From Streptococcus gallolyticus subsp. gallolyticus DSM 16831 (GTDB lineage Bacteria; Bacillota; Bacilli; Lactobacillales; Streptococcaceae), in assembly GCF_002000985.1 (NCBI RefSeq), contig NZ_CP018822.1, forward strand, positions 2,374,001 to 2,438,000: a DNA stretch of 64,000 bases. The letters are read 5' to 3'. Shown one piece after another: positions 46,042 through 56,614 of the stretch (position 1 is the first letter of the stretch; every line of letters begins with the position of its first letter). Both the position numbers and the translations under genes were made by a program. Below the pieces are notes generated by a model, which was given only the letters and a program-made list of their open reading frames with translations, had not been told where the DNA came from and ran no database searches.

Positions 46042-46215
46042 TCAATGCTTCTTCTTCCAATAGAGCCAAGTAACACTGACACCTAGGCTTAACCCTATCC
46101 CCTCAAAAAGAAATAGCAATCGACCAGACTTCATGGTTAAAACACCAAAAATGATTAAAGCAAGGAGAATTAGTAGTATAAAAAAATATTTGACATAGTT
46201 TTCTTCTTTTTTCAT
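46042..46215 (-). CDS. 57-aa membrane protein
   Basis: Two hydrophobic segments ('YFFILLILLALIIFGVL' and 'FLFEGIGLSLGVSVTWLYW') with a Lys-rich start and a 'KKKH' end predict a two-span membrane protein. ATG 46215 has AGGTG upstream; a GTG three codons earlier is possible. No family recognised. It lies downstream of the secreted protein, with a hairpin (about 46230-46258) between them. Confidence 0.6.
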   Translation of the reverse strand: MKKEENYVKYFFILLILLALIIFGVLTMKSGRLLFLFEGIGLSLGVSVTWLYWKKKH

Positions 46216-46264
46216 CCATTTCACCTATAAAAGCTGACCAAATCACTAATGGCCAGCTTTCCTT

Positions 46265-46729
46265 TTATCGATATTGTGCAGCGGCTGCTTTGATTTCAGC
46301 AATTGTTGCGGATTGGCTTGGGTCACTGGTATCAAAGGTAATCGTCCCCTCTTCAGTTGTCAAACTACCAACGACTGTTGATTCTGCATCATCAGCCGAA
46401 TAGCCAATTACTGGTGCTTTATCTGCGGGCGTTGTTCCATCATCAATGACAACGATACGTTTGTCATCAGACAAATCCTCAAACAGACAAAACTCATCTG
46501 GGTTGTCACCAGTGGCTCTAAAGTATTGAATAAATTCTCGAATAGTTGTATTGCTAATCTGTGACACCTCGTCATCAACTGATGATTGTTGTTCCACGAC
46601 TGTATCTTTAGTATCAGCTGTCACAACCTTAGTTGGTTGAACCGAAGTTTGCTTTGTTGTCAAACTAGCACCAAATGCGCCTAATAAAACAAGAGCTGAA
46701 AGTGATATAATAATATTCTTTTTCACCAT
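46265..46729 (-). CDS. 154-aa secreted protein
   Basis: A signal peptide is clear ('KKNIIISLSALVLLGAFGASLTT', cleavage around residue 25-30); no lipobox Cys and no sorting signal. The mature part is acidic and Thr/Ser-rich, with 'REFIQYFRATGDNPDEFCLFED' in the middle. Ribosome site AAAGGAGG. The first of two 26-bp direct repeats (46773-46798) overlaps its promoter, so control by the Rgg-type protein encoded nearby is likely. Function unknown. Confidence 0.7.
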   Translation of the reverse strand: MVKKNIIISLSALVLLGAFGASLTTKQTSVQPTKVVTADTKDTVVEQQSSVDDEVSQISNTTIREFIQYFRATGDNPDEFCLFEDLSDDKRIVVIDDGTTPADKAPVIGYSADDAESTVVGSLTTEEGTITFDTSDPSQSATIAEIKAAAAQYR

Positions 46730-46772
46730 ATAAAACCTCCTTTAGTCTATCATACACCGAAAATAGCATAAA

Positions 46773-46798
46773 ATAACATTTTGTAGCGTTTAGTAACA
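46773..46798 (+). promoter_or_regulatory. 26-bp direct repeat, copy 1, upstream of the secreted protein gene
   Basis: ATAACATTTTG...TTAGTAACA is identical over 26 bases to 47320-47345. On the minus strand it covers the -35 area of a promoter with -10-like TATGAT before the gene starting at 46729. Confidence 0.6.
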
Positions 46799-47206
46799 TT
46801 ATTTACGGCGTTTTTTAATGAGCCAAAAGTATCCCACAAAAGCAAATAGAGCAGATAAATAATAACCAATCATTAAGCTAGTCGCTAGTGTATCCCTGAT
46901 GAGTCGAAGTCCTACCATAAAACTTTCGCCAAAAGCACCGATAAATGGAATCAGATAAAGATACAGCAAAATTACCCCAATTAAAACAAGGAGAACATTG
47001 CCAGCCACTAACGATTGCTTGCTACGCCATTGATAAATCAGTAGCAAAACAATCAAAATACTAGCAACAAGCCAATGATTTTTCAAAAATAAAATCCCTG
47101 AAATAGTCGTTAACTGATACGTTTCAACTGAAATACCAGACGCATACGGCAAAAAGAGACTGATAATATATGCAATTATAATCACAAATGGAAAATACTT
47201 TTTCAT
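46799..47206 (-). CDS. 135-aa membrane protein
   Basis: Four predicted membrane helices, a short start 'MKKYFPF' and a basic end 'KKRRK'. No family recognised. It is divergent from the broken rgg gene, and its stop is directly next to the first 26-bp repeat. The size is compatible with an immunity-type or accessory membrane protein, but nothing decides this. Confidence 0.6.
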   Translation of the reverse strand: MKKYFPFVIIIAYIISLFLPYASGISVETYQLTTISGILFLKNHWLVASILIVLLLIYQWRSKQSLVAGNVLLVLIGVILLYLYLIPFIGAFGESFMVGLRLIRDTLATSLMIGYYLSALFAFVGYFWLIKKRRK

Positions 47207-47319
47207 CCTAATAGTTCTCCTTTCACATCTATGCCAAATTTAATCTTGACTATACACCACATCATGAGGTTTTATTCATTTAAATATATACTTATATGAT
47301 ACAATAAAAACACGTCAAC

Positions 47320-47345
47320 ATAACATTTTGTAGCGTTTAGTAACA
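47320..47345 (+). promoter_or_regulatory. 26-bp direct repeat, copy 2, in front of the rgg pseudogene
   Basis: Same 26 bases and orientation as copy 1. It lies between a TACAAT (47300-47305) and the rgg ATG at 47369, where binding would block the promoter of the regulator itself. Confidence 0.6.
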
Positions 47346-47368
47346 CAAATTTTTTAGGAGATTAGGAT

Positions 47369-48210
47369 ATGCGTTGGGATTTTGGAAAAGTTTATAAGGA
47401 TATTCGGCAATCAAAGGGGTTAACACAGGAAGAAATTTGTGGTGACATGCTCGCCCGCTCTACTCTAGCTCGTATCGAAAGCGGTCAAGTTATCCCTAAA
47501 TTTGATACTTTCATTTTTCTTCTCCAGCAAATCAACATGAGCTTGGAAGAATTTGAATACATTTGCAACGTCTATCAGCCAAGTGAACGTCAAAAATTAT
47601 TAAATATCGCTAATAATAATCTATCAATTACCGACAACACCGAACTCTTATCTCTCAAACAACAATGTCAAGAATATCTTCAAACACACCATGACATACC
47701 GATTCAACAACTTCTTGACAGACTAACTGCTACTATCCACATAAGAGAATTTGGTGGGGAATCAAAAGATACTACCTTTCAAGAAACAACTCAGAAAATT
47801 TGGCATTATCTTGAAAAACAAAACACTTGGTATCAGAATGATTTCAAATTACTATTAACAATTCTTTACCATTTTCCACTAGAGACTCTGAAAACAATCA
47901 CTCCCAAAATTTTAACTAACTTAACCTTTACAACATCAAGCCGTTGCAATTGACCTTGTTAACCAATCTCGCAAGCATTTATCTGGACAATCATCAAACC
48001 AAAGAATGTGAAACATTTTCTCTAGAAGCCCTCAAACTTGCTAAGGAATTAAAACGCTATGACTTTTTAGGAATTGCGCAAGTCCGCCTTGGCATTTGTC
48101 GTGATGATAATAGTTTAATTGATAAAGGAATGTCTCTACTACGCTTAACCGAAGAAGAAAAGATTTTTGAAGCACTTGAAAAAGAAGTAGCAAAGCACAG
48201 GCAAATTTAA
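47369..48210 (+). pseudogene. Frameshifted Rgg/MutR-family regulator
   Basis: The first frame (47369-47953) encodes 194 residues with an XRE helix-turn-helix ('LARSTLARIESGQVIPKFDT') and the Rgg-type helical part. From about 47944 the homologous C-terminal part ('LLTNLASIYLDNHQTKECETF') continues in another frame to 48210. One indel near 47900-47950 explains both. Without the C-terminal part the protein should lose peptide sensing or dimerisation. The DNA-binding domain is intact, so residual binding to the 26-bp repeats is possible. Confidence 0.8.
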
Positions 48211-48219
48211 GCATATAAA

Positions 48220-48250
48220 AGCACTCCCCAACTGAGAAGTTGAGGAGTGT
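48220..48250. terminator. Terminator between the rgg pseudogene and ruvA
   Basis: CACTCCCCAACT and AGTTGAGGAGTG pair with a GAGA loop and one mismatch; on the minus strand a T-run follows. Confidence 0.8.
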
Positions 48251-48263
48251 TTCATGTGAAACA
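48248..48263. promoter_or_regulatory. parS-like site
   Basis: TGTTTCATGTGAAACA differs at one base from the ParB target TGTTTCACGTGAAACA known from S. pneumoniae and B. subtilis. Such sites lie near the origin and load ParB/SMC for chromosome segregation. Confidence 0.6.
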
Positions 48264-48283
48264 ATAGCCAAAAAAGCTTTAAA

Positions 48284-48877
48284 TTAAGCTTTCATCAACA
48301 TTTTAAGGCTTGATTTGATGTATTGTTCTGCTGTTTCATTTGTTCCTTCAAAGAACTTACGAATTTTCTTGAGCTCTGCAGCTTTATAGCCAAGTGCCAA
48401 AAGAGCTTCCATAGCTTCCTCAAGCTGCTCGTTTGTAGCTGTTTTTGTCTGAGAAGCTTTGCCATTTTCCACCGAAACATCGACAAATTTTCCTGCTAAA
48501 TCCAAGACCATTTGTTGAGCTGTCTTTTTTCCAATTTTTGGAAATTTCATCAAATACTTGATATCACTAGTGTCAATCGCATTGACAAGCCCTTCATTAT
48601 CATCAACCGCAATAATCGCTAGCGCAGTTGTCGGACCAATCCCAGAAACTGAAATCAAGTTAAGAAAAACAGCTTTTTCATCTTCTGTGTGAAAACCAAA
48701 TAACAATTGCGCATCTTCACGAATGACTTGGTGTAAATAAATCTGAACCTCTTGGTTGACAAGGTCTGAAAAACTGTATGGGTTAGCAACGTTGACAATA
48801 TAGCCCAGCCCTCCAGCCTCGACAACAATGTATTTGGCGGTAATTTTAGTTAATTTTCCTTTGATATAATCGTACAT
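48284..48877 (-). CDS. ruvA: RuvA Holliday-junction binding protein
   Basis: The 197-residue protein begins '[12 protein letters not shown]' and has the two helix-hairpin-helix motifs '[15 protein letters not shown]' near residue 77 and '[19 protein letters not shown]' near 110, plus the C-terminal RuvB-binding domain. It starts 1 bp after the mutL stop, in the argR-ylbF-mutS-mutL-ruvA cluster. Confidence 0.96.
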   Translation of the reverse strand: MYDYIKGKLTKITAKYIVVEAGGLGYIVNVANPYSFSDLVNQEVQIYLHQVIREDAQLLFGFHTEDEKAVFLNLISVSGIGPTTALAIIAVDDNEGLVNAIDTSDIKYLMKFPKIGKKTAQQMVLDLAGKFVDVSVENGKASQTKTATNEQLEEAMEALLALGYKAAELKKIRKFFEGTNETAEQYIKSSLKMLMKA

Positions 48878-48878
48878 C

Positions 48879-50822
48879 TTAGTATTTTCCTAACTCTCTT
48901 AAACTTGTGTGATTTTCTTGAATACGGCGGAACATTTTTTCCATGTCAGCTTTGGTAAAGTTGACAAGAACTGGACGTCCATGTGGACAGTTATAAGGAT
49001 TCTTACATTGTGATAACTGAACCAAAAGATGTCGGGCGGAATAATCATCAAGAATGTGATTCGCTTTGATTGAGCGTTTGCATGACATCATGATTGCCAA
49101 TTCTGCACGATATTTCTTCACCGATACTTCATTTGTCAACAACAGCATATCACACATCTCATAAACAGCCGTCTCAATTTCCTCTTCTTTCATCCAAATT
49201 GGGTGTTCACGGAGAATAAAAGTGTTGTTTCCATATGGTTCTAGATAAATACCAACTTGATTTAACAGCTCCATTTTTTCTTGCAACTTAATAAAATCAG
49301 CTCCAGAAAACTCAAAAAGATATGGCATGAGAAGCTGCTGTAAAGAGCTGTCAACGTCGCCGATTTTCTCACGATAATATTCATATTTAACACGTTCTTG
49401 AGCAGCGTGTTGGTCAATGATATAAAGCCCACCATTTCCCTGTGCAAAAAGATACGTTCCGTGCATTTGTCCGAAATAATCTAATTCTGGGAAAGTTGAT
49501 GACTCCTCATTATCAAGACTTTCAATCATCTTATTGATTTTTGTCTTGTTTTTAAAATCGAGATTATCATGTTCATCATCTTGACTATCTACTTCGGAAC
49601 GCTGCGCATATTTCACTGATGTTTGTTGCTTGTCAACTTCCTTGACAGAGTTGTCAACCTCATTGAATAACTGTACTGGTTGCTCTTCAACCGTATCTGA
49701 CTTGACAAAGAAATCACGACGTTCTTTATCATAATAAAGGTCTGTTTGTTTCAACGGCAGGCTCGTTTGCTCTGGTTTCGGAAGCCCACGTGTGCTTGAT
49801 TTCGCCAGATTTTCTAGAGCATCAGGTATCAAATCTTGCTCACGCAAACTCTCTGCAATAGCAGAGCTGATTAAGCTCATCAGTTCTTTTTCCTTTGAAA
49901 TACGAACTTCTTGCTTCGTTGGGTGAACATTGACATCAGCTAAATAAGGGTCGATTTGAATGTCGATAACAGCAATCGGAAAACGTCCCACCATCAATTT
50001 TGAACCATAACCGTCCAAAATCGCACGATTGAGCAAAAAGTTTTTAATATAACGACCGTTAATCAAAATCGTAATATAGTTTCGGTTCGCTCGTGTCAAT
50101 TCTGGCAGACTAATGTAACCAGACACTTCAAAATCGAGGTCAGCATTCGAAATCTCAATCATTTTTTTAGCCGTATTAAGCCCATAAATACCAGCAATTG
50201 CTTGTCGCAAATCACCAGTACCAGATGTTGTTGTCATTTGACGACCATCATTAATCAAGCTAAAAGCCACCTCTGGGTGCGCCAAGCTCAAACGATTCAC
50301 CACATCAACAATATGAGCTAATTCGGATTGGAGACTTTTCATGTATTTAAGACGTGCTGGCGTATTATAAAAGAGATTTTCAACCGTAATTTTGGTACCA
50401 ACAGGTGTAGAAATCGGTTCTTGTTTTTCGATTTCACCACCTTTGGCTACTAGCAATGTTCCATAATTTTCATCTGCCGTTGCTGTTTTGACTGTAAAAT
50501 GACTAATGGAGGCAATTGACGGTATCGCTTCACCACGAAAACCTAATGTCCTAATACGGAAAAGGTCAGCTTGATTTTTAATTTTACTTGTGGCATGGCG
50601 GTGCAAACTTAATGCAACATCATCTTGAGCAATTCCTTCGCCATTATCTGTCACTTGAATTTTCTTTAAACCAGCTTCTTCAATTTCAATGGTGATTTGG
50701 CTGCTCCCTGCATCAATCGAATTTTCCACCAATTCTTTGACAACGCTAGCTGGTCGTTCAATAACTTCACCCGCTGCAATTTGGTTAGCCAAAACCTCTG
50801 GCAACTCAATAATTTTACTCAT
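48879..50822 (-). CDS. mutL: DNA mismatch repair protein MutL
   Basis: The 647-residue GHKL ATPase has '[18 protein letters not shown]' near residue 22, 'TDNGEGI' near 59 and '[11 protein letters not shown]' near 95. The C-terminal dimerisation domain has '[11 protein letters not shown]' near 500. The expected endonuclease motif DQHAxxER is visible as 'DQHAAQER', so it should nick DNA. Its own TATAAT lies in the gap after mutS. Confidence 0.96.
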   Translation of the reverse strand: MSKIIELPEVLANQIAAGEVIERPASVVKELVENSIDAGSSQITIEIEEAGLKKIQVTDNGEGIAQDDVALSLHRHATSKIKNQADLFRIRTLGFRGEAIPSIASISHFTVKTATADENYGTLLVAKGGEIEKQEPISTPVGTKITVENLFYNTPARLKYMKSLQSELAHIVDVVNRLSLAHPEVAFSLINDGRQMTTTSGTGDLRQAIAGIYGLNTAKKMIEISNADLDFEVSGYISLPELTRANRNYITILINGRYIKNFLLNRAILDGYGSKLMVGRFPIAVIDIQIDPYLADVNVHPTKQEVRISKEKELMSLISSAIAESLREQDLIPDALENLAKSSTRGLPKPEQTSLPLKQTDLYYDKERRDFFVKSDTVEEQPVQLFNEVDNSVKEVDKQQTSVKYAQRSEVDSQDDEHDNLDFKNKTKINKMIESLDNEESSTFPELDYFGQMHGTYLFAQGNGGLYIIDQHAAQERVKYEYYREKIGDVDSSLQQLLMPYLFEFSGADFIKLQEKMELLNQVGIYLEPYGNNTFILREHPIWMKEEEIETAVYEMCDMLLLTNEVSVKKYRAELAIMMSCKRSIKANHILDDYSARHLLVQLSQCKNPYNCPHGRPVLVNFTKADMEKMFRRIQENHTSLRELGKY

Positions 50823-50910
50823 GATTTATCTATTAGCAAGCCTTTTAAAGGCAGCCTTATTCCTTTCATTCTTGCTTGTTTATCTTCTATTATAACACAA
50901 ACTAAAAAGG

Positions 50911-50936
50911 CAATCTTCTTTAAGACTGCCTCTTAT
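50911..50936 (-). terminator. Terminator after mutS
   Basis: AGGCAGTCTT and GAAGATTGCCT pair with an AAA loop; TTTT follows on the minus strand. mutL therefore relies partly on its own promoter. Confidence 0.75.
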
Positions 50937-50938
50937 TG

Positions 50939-53509
50939 TTACAACATATTTTTTAATTCATAAATAACATTCATGGCTTGCATTGGTGTTAAATTCATCA
51001 AATCAACTTTTTTGAGTGCTTCAATCACTTCTTGGTTAGATGAGTCATCAGCAAATAAACTTAGTTGCTCTGCCACTGGTTCTGCTACTTCAGATTTTAC
51101 AGTAATTGGCTCAGCTTCTACCTCAGGGGTCAATTGAAGCTGCGCAGCACCTGATTCTAAATTCGTCAAAATGCTGTCCGCACGTTGTAATAATTCTTCT
51201 GGTAAACCAGCAATTTTTGCTACATGAATTCCGTAAGATTTGTCTGCTGGACCTTCTGCAATTTTATGAAGAAACGTCACATCACCATTTTTCTCAAGAG
51301 TCGCAACGTGCACATTGACAAGATGTGTCAAGCTTGTTGACAAAGCTGTCAACTCATGATAATGGGTTGCAAACATGGTCTTTGCACCGATATGATCATG
51401 GATATATTCAATGATTGATTGCGCCAAAGCCATACCGTCATAGGTTGCTGTACCACGACCTAGCTCATCAAAAAGAATCAAGGATTGAGAACTTGCACGT
51501 TTGATAGCTTGGTTAGCTTCCATCATTTCCACCATAAACGTTGACTGTCCTGAAATCAAATCATCTGCCGCACCAATACGCGTGAAAATCGCATCAAATA
51601 CTGGTAAATTGACACTTTCAGCAGCTACGTAAGACCCCATTTGAGCCATAATAACTGTCAAGGCAAGTTGACGCATATAAGTTGATTTACCACTCATATT
51701 TGGACCAGTAATCAGCTGAATGTTGATATCGGCATCAAACGTAATCGTATTAGGAATATATTCTTGCATTCCCATGACTTTTTCAACGACCGCATGACGA
51801 CCTTTTTCAATTTTAATCTCATGGCTATCGTTGAATGTTGGACGAACATAATGATTATTTTCTGCAACAACGGCTAAACTTTGTAAAACGTCAACGGTTG
51901 AAATCGCCTTAGCCAAGTCTTGCAAACGCGTAATGTAACGCTCGACTTGTCCGCGAACGCGCATGAAAATATCATATTCTAAGCTTGCTGATTGCTCACG
52001 CGCCTCCAACATCTCACCTTCAATTTTTGCCAATTCTGCCGTTCCGAAACGCTCTGAATTTTTCAACGTTGCCTTGCGGAAGAAATAATCTGGCACTAGA
52101 GAGAGATTGGAATTTGTCACATGGAAATAGTATCCGTCTTTTTTATTATAATCAATTTTTAGATTGGTAATCCCACTTGCAGCACGTTCCTTAGCTTCAA
52201 TTTCTGCAATCCAGCTAGTCCCCTCGCGCATAACCTTACGGTATTTGTCCAAAGTCTCATCAAAGCCTGTACGGATAATGCTACCTTCTGTGATAACAGC
52301 AGGGGCATCTGGGTCAATAGCTGAGCGAATCAGCGATTCTAGCTCTGGCAAAGTGTCAATGCTGTTGACAAGCTTGTCAAGGTGAGGGCTCTCAAACGAT
52401 TCTAAAATCGCCTTAATCGTTGGCACTTGTGCCAAAGTATGACCGAGTTGTAATAAATCTTTTGGATTAGCTTTTCCAAATGACACACGACTCGCTAAAC
52501 GTTCAATATCATAAACACCTTTGAGACTATCCGTCAAATCACTACGCTCAAAGAAATTATCTAGGAAAACTTGAACAATATTTTGGCGCTCTTCAATCTG
52601 TGCTTGTTTCACCAAAGGACGGTCAATCCAATTGCGCAATAGACGCATTCCCATAGCCGTTTTAGTTTCATCTAGTAACCAATAAAGGCTACCATGTTTT
52701 TTACTTGTTCGAGCATTTTCTAATAAATCCAGACTAGATTTTGTCGTATAAGACATTTGCAAGTAATCTTTGATTTCATAATGAACCAATTTTTGCAAAT
52801 GGCTTAGCTCACGTTTTTGCGTTGTATGAACGTATTGTAGCAATTTCTCAGCTGCTGAAATTTCTAAAGCCGTTAAATCTGGGTCGATTAAATGCACATC
52901 TTCATAACGTTCTTGTTCAAACGATAAGAGTAAATTTAATTGTTTAACTAAGCTATGTTGCTCTGTTTCAGAAAGCTCATAACCAACAACGATTTCACGC
53001 GCTTTAAGGTTCAGAATTTCACTTCTAAGGCTTGTAAAATCAGAAAGACTTGTTGAGAAAAATTCACCTGTTGACACGTCCATATAGGCTAGCCCAAACG
53101 TTTTGCCGTCAGAATCGATAGCCACCAAGAAATTGTTAGCATTATCTGGTTTAGAGGAATCGACAGCTGTTCCTGGCGTAATCACTTGAACGACTTCACG
53201 TTTAACCACACCGACGGCTTGTTTTGGGTCTTCCATTTGCTCAGCAATTGCCACCTTGTAACCCATTTCCACTAATACATCAATGTATTGTTGCGCAGAA
53301 TGATAAGGCACACCTGCCATTGGAATTGGATTGTCAGCATTTTTATTACGACTAGTTAAACTAATCTCTAAAATCTGTGCAGCTTTAACCGCATCATCAT
53401 AAAATAATTCATAAAAGTCTCCCATGCGGAAAAGTAAAAAAGCATCTGGATAATCTTTTTTTACGTCCAAATACTGTTGCATGCCTGGAGAAATTTTATC
53501 TTTTGTCAT
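50939..53509 (-). CDS. mutS: DNA mismatch recognition protein MutS
   Basis: The 856-residue ATPase has the mismatch-wedge motif '[10 protein letters not shown]' near residue 26, Walker A '[13 protein letters not shown]' near 609 and '[17 protein letters not shown]' near 682. The C-terminal '[15 protein letters not shown]' includes the short dimer/clamp tail. Its start overlaps the preceding ylbF-type gene by 14 bp. Confidence 0.97.
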   Translation of the reverse strand: MTKDKISPGMQQYLDVKKDYPDAFLLFRMGDFYELFYDDAVKAAQILEISLTSRNKNADNPIPMAGVPYHSAQQYIDVLVEMGYKVAIAEQMEDPKQAVGVVKREVVQVITPGTAVDSSKPDNANNFLVAIDSDGKTFGLAYMDVSTGEFFSTSLSDFTSLRSEILNLKAREIVVGYELSETEQHSLVKQLNLLLSFEQERYEDVHLIDPDLTALEISAAEKLLQYVHTTQKRELSHLQKLVHYEIKDYLQMSYTTKSSLDLLENARTSKKHGSLYWLLDETKTAMGMRLLRNWIDRPLVKQAQIEERQNIVQVFLDNFFERSDLTDSLKGVYDIERLASRVSFGKANPKDLLQLGHTLAQVPTIKAILESFESPHLDKLVNSIDTLPELESLIRSAIDPDAPAVITEGSIIRTGFDETLDKYRKVMREGTSWIAEIEAKERAASGITNLKIDYNKKDGYYFHVTNSNLSLVPDYFFRKATLKNSERFGTAELAKIEGEMLEAREQSASLEYDIFMRVRGQVERYITRLQDLAKAISTVDVLQSLAVVAENNHYVRPTFNDSHEIKIEKGRHAVVEKVMGMQEYIPNTITFDADINIQLITGPNMSGKSTYMRQLALTVIMAQMGSYVAAESVNLPVFDAIFTRIGAADDLISGQSTFMVEMMEANQAIKRASSQSLILFDELGRGTATYDGMALAQSIIEYIHDHIGAKTMFATHYHELTALSTSLTHLVNVHVATLEKNGDVTFLHKIAEGPADKSYGIHVAKIAGLPEELLQRADSILTNLESGAAQLQLTPEVEAEPITVKSEVAEPVAEQLSLFADDSSNQEVIEALKKVDLMNLTPMQAMNVIYELKNML

Positions 53510-53852
53510 TATTAGTTAACTCCTCGTTAATTTTCGTTTCCAAGTTTTTCGTGATGTATTGAACCAAATCACTAGCATCTTGCATCTTGTTACGATAATC
53601 TTTGACAATCGGGAGATCCGATAAGTCTTTTTGTAGCTGGTCAGCTTGTTTTCCTGCTACTTTTTCAGCCACTAACTTGTCAATCTTGTGATAAAGCACA
53701 GCCTCCTGCTGATAAGCTTTCATATCGTCAACAAGACTGTCAAGTTCTGGAAAAGTTTTGATTTTTTGTTCTACTTTTTGAAATTCTTGCACACTATCGT
53801 GCTTTTGAATAGCTTGAACTAACTTGTCCACTGCTTGGTCGTACTTACTCAT
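53496..53852 (-). CDS. YlbF/YmcA-family protein
   Basis: The 118-residue all-helical protein contains '[30 protein letters not shown]', typical of YlbF/YmcA proteins. In Bacillus these form the Ric complex that affects RNase Y and development. The role in streptococci is not established. It lies between argR and mutS, overlapping argR by 4 bp and mutS by 14 bp. Confidence 0.85.
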   Translation of the reverse strand: MSKYDQAVDKLVQAIQKHDSVQEFQKVEQKIKTFPELDSLVDDMKAYQQEAVLYHKIDKLVAEKVAGKQADQLQKDLSDLPIVKDYRNKMQDASDLVQYITKNLETKINEELTNNDKR

Positions 53853-54286
53853 AAGCTCGTTGATAAGTCTCTTTCAAATGCTTGAGCTGTCTCTTCATCT
53901 TTACAGATAACAAGCAAAGTATCCGCACCTGCCACCGTTCCAAGAATCTCTGGAATGTCGCTACTATCAATCAAGTTTGCCAAAACATCTGCTTCACCAA
54001 GATTAGTATGAAGAACAAGCATGAACCCAGCACGAGCAACTTTCAAAATATATGAGCGGATATTAGCACCAAAAGTTGTCTCTGATGTTTCTGATAAACT
54101 ATAATAAAGCTTACCTGATGAATCACGTAATTTCAAAAGACCAATCTCACGAAGGTCACGTGACAAGGTTGCTTGAGTGACACTAATCCCTTCTTCTTGC
54201 AAATGACGCTTGATTTCTTCTTGTGTTCCAATATGACCTGATTGAATCAAACGTTTGATTCGATTTTGACGTTCTATTTTATTCAT
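53849..54286 (-). CDS. argR: Arginine repressor ArgR/AhrC type
   Basis: The 145-residue protein has the N-terminal winged helix ('[29 protein letters not shown]') and the C-terminal hexamer/arginine domain ('[19 protein letters not shown]', with the Asp that binds arginine). It is divergent from argS, a usual streptococcal arrangement. Several ArgR paralogues are common in this genus. Ribosome site AAAGGGAAAG. Confidence 0.93.
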   Translation of the reverse strand: MNKIERQNRIKRLIQSGHIGTQEEIKRHLQEEGISVTQATLSRDLREIGLLKLRDSSGKLYYSLSETSETTFGANIRSYILKVARAGFMLVLHTNLGEADVLANLIDSSDIPEILGTVAGADTLLVICKDEETAQAFERDLSTSL

Positions 54287-54476
54287 ATAACTTTCCCTTT
54301 GTGTATATTTATCCTTAAAATTATACCAAAAAAAAGAAAATTTTTCATCTCTCTTTTGCGCTGTTTTCCTTATGATAACTTATTTTTTACTGCTTCAAAC
54401 GTTTTCTTTCAGCTAGTCTCGTTTATTTCTTATTTTTATGTTAAAATAATATGACTAACTAATTTAGGAGAAACTC

Positions 54477-56168
54477 ATGGATACAAAACGTACAATTGCT
54501 GAACGCATTCAAAATATTGTTCCAGAATTAGACCAAGAACAAATTATTAATCTACTTGAAATTCCAAAAAATTCTGATATGGGTGACCTTGCTTTTCCTG
54601 CTTTCTCATTAGCAAAAATCCTTCGCAAAGCACCCCAAATGATTGCTGCTGATGTTGCCGAAAAAATGGATGCAACTGGCTTTGAAAAAATCGAAGCTGT
54701 TGGTCCATACATCAACTTCTTCCTTGACAAGAAAAGCATTTCTGCTGATGTTTTAGGTCAAGTTATTGCAAACGGAAGCGACTATGCTAGTCAAGATTTA
54801 GGAGAAGGGCGTAACGTTGCTATCGATATGTCAAGCCCAAACATTGCTAAACCATTCTCAATTGGACACCTTCGTTCAACCGTTATCGGTGATAGCCTGG
54901 CTAATATTTTTGAAAAACTCGGCTATAAAGCTGTTAAAATCAATCACCTCGGTGACTGGGGTAAACAATTCGGTATGTTGATTGTTGCCTACAAAAAATG
55001 GGGTGACGAAGAAGCTGTTAAAGCTCACCCAATCGACGAACTCTTAAAACTTTACGTTCGCATCAATGCCGAAGCTGAAACACAACCAGAACTTGACGAA
55101 GAAGCTCGCGAATGGTTCCGTAAATTGGAAGCTGGCGACGAAGAAGCTATTTCACTCTGGCAATGGTTCCGTGACGAAAGTCTTGTTGAATTCAACCGTC
55201 TTTACGATGAACTCGGTGTTTCTTTTGATAGCTTTAACGGGGAAGCATTCTACAACGATAAAATGGACGAAGTTGTCGATATCTTGACAGAAAAAGGACT
55301 TCTTGAAGAATCTCAAGGTGCTCAAGTCGTTAACCTTGAAAAATATGGTATCGAACACCCAGCTCTTATCAAAAAATCTGACGGTGCAACACTTTACATC
55401 ACACGTGACTTGGCTGCCGCTCTTTATCGCAAACGTACTTACGACTTTGCCAAAGCCATTTACGTCGTTGGTAACGAACAATCTGCTCACTTCAAACAAT
55501 TAAAAGCGGTCCTTAACGAAATGGGATTTGAATGGAATGAAGATATTACTCACGTTCCATTTGGACTTGTTACTAAAGAAGGTAAAAAACTGTCAACTCG
55601 TAAAGGTAATGTTATCCTTCTTGAACCAACAATTGCCGAAGCTGTCAAACGCGCTGAAGACCAAATCAATGCTAAAAATCCTAACCTTGCTGACAAGGAA
55701 GCAGTCGCTCACGCTGTTGGCGTCGGTGCTATCAAATTCTACGATTTGAAAACAGACCGTTTGAATGGCTATGACTTTGACCTTGATGCTATGGTATCAT
55801 TTGAAGGTGAAACTGGACCTTACGTACAATATGCACACGCACGTATCCAATCTATTCTTCGTAAAGCTGAGTTTACACCATCTGTCAACCAAGTTTACAG
55901 TCTTGATGATGCTGAAAGCTGGGAAATTGTAAAACTTATCCAAGACTTCCCACGTATCATCAAACGTGCCGCTGACAACTTTGAACCTTCTATTGTTGCA
56001 AAATTTGCTATCAATCTAGCCCAAAGCTTCAACAAATACTATGCACACACACGTATCCTTGATGAAAGCCCAGAACGTGATAGCCGCCTAGCACTTAGCT
56101 ACGCTACTGCAACTGTTCTAAAAGAAGCGCTCCGTCTGCTCGGCGTTGAAGCACCAAACGAAATGTAA
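54477..56168 (+). CDS. argS: Arginyl-tRNA synthetase
   Basis: The 563-residue class I synthetase has the HIGH motif as 'SIGHLRST' near residue 130 and the KMSKS-like 'KKLSTRKGN' near 375. The N-terminal tRNA-binding domain and the C-terminal DALR helical domain ('[28 protein letters not shown]') are also visible. Ribosome site AGGAGAAA. No T-box was seen in the 190-bp leader region. Confidence 0.97.
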   Translation: MDTKRTIAERIQNIVPELDQEQIINLLEIPKNSDMGDLAFPAFSLAKILRKAPQMIAADVAEKMDATGFEKIEAVGPYINFFLDKKSISADVLGQVIANGSDYASQDLGEGRNVAIDMSSPNIAKPFSIGHLRSTVIGDSLANIFEKLGYKAVKINHLGDWGKQFGMLIVAYKKWGDEEAVKAHPIDELLKLYVRINAEAETQPELDEEAREWFRKLEAGDEEAISLWQWFRDESLVEFNRLYDELGVSFDSFNGEAFYNDKMDEVVDILTEKGLLEESQGAQVVNLEKYGIEHPALIKKSDGATLYITRDLAAALYRKRTYDFAKAIYVVGNEQSAHFKQLKAVLNEMGFEWNEDITHVPFGLVTKEGKKLSTRKGNVILLEPTIAEAVKRAEDQINAKNPNLADKEAVAHAVGVGAIKFYDLKTDRLNGYDFDLDAMVSFEGETGPYVQYAHARIQSILRKAEFTPSVNQVYSLDDAESWEIVKLIQDFPRIIKRAADNFEPSIVAKFAINLAQSFNKYYAHTRILDESPERDSRLALSYATATVLKEALRLLGVEAPNEM

Positions 56169-56279
56169 TTATTTCTTTATAAAAGCAAAGAGAACGAGAT
56201 TATTTTTCGTTCTTTTTCTCTTGATATTTTTCTATCAAAATTATAAACTGTAAGCATAACAACAAAGGAGATTTTATTT

Positions 56280-56573
56280 ATGGAAAAAGGAAATCAATTA
56301 ATGGAAAAACTCAGTAAAGCCTATGCTAGCCTGCCAGATAACGAGCCACTGAAAGCAGATATTTTTGCAGTAGCGCAGGATTTAGAAAAAAATGAAAATG
56401 ACCAGTTGGCACGTACAAAACTGGCACATGCCATTTCTCAACATTTACTAACACATCATCTCAAAACAGAATCTGAAATCACAGCACTTTACAACGAAGT
56501 TGCTGACAGTCCTGAAAAATATAAAGGGAATGCCGCTTTAGCTATCATGCTAGGTAGCCTATTTCACCCCTAA
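56280..56573 (+). CDS. 97-aa helical protein, possible class II bacteriocin immunity protein
   Basis: The protein is short, soluble and all-helical, with 'LEKNENDQLARTKLAHAISQHLL' in the middle and a C-terminal 'NAALAIMLGSLF'. Size and pattern resemble the four-helix enterocin A/pediocin-type immunity proteins, often found as orphans in streptococci. This is a pattern-level guess. AAAGGAG precedes ATG, and a terminator follows. No bacteriocin gene was found beside it. Confidence 0.5.
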   Translation: MEKGNQLMEKLSKAYASLPDNEPLKADIFAVAQDLEKNENDQLARTKLAHAISQHLLTHHLKTESEITALYNEVADSPEKYKGNAALAIMLGSLFHP

Positions 56574-56574
56574 C

Positions 56575-56600
56575 AAAAAAGCCGTGTTAAACGGCTTTTT
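56575..56600. terminator. Terminator between the immunity-like gene and the esterase gene
   Basis: AAAAAAGCCGT and ACGGCTTTTTT form a symmetric hairpin usable from both sides. Confidence 0.9.
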
Positions 56601-56614
56601 TCATTTGTCTAAAC

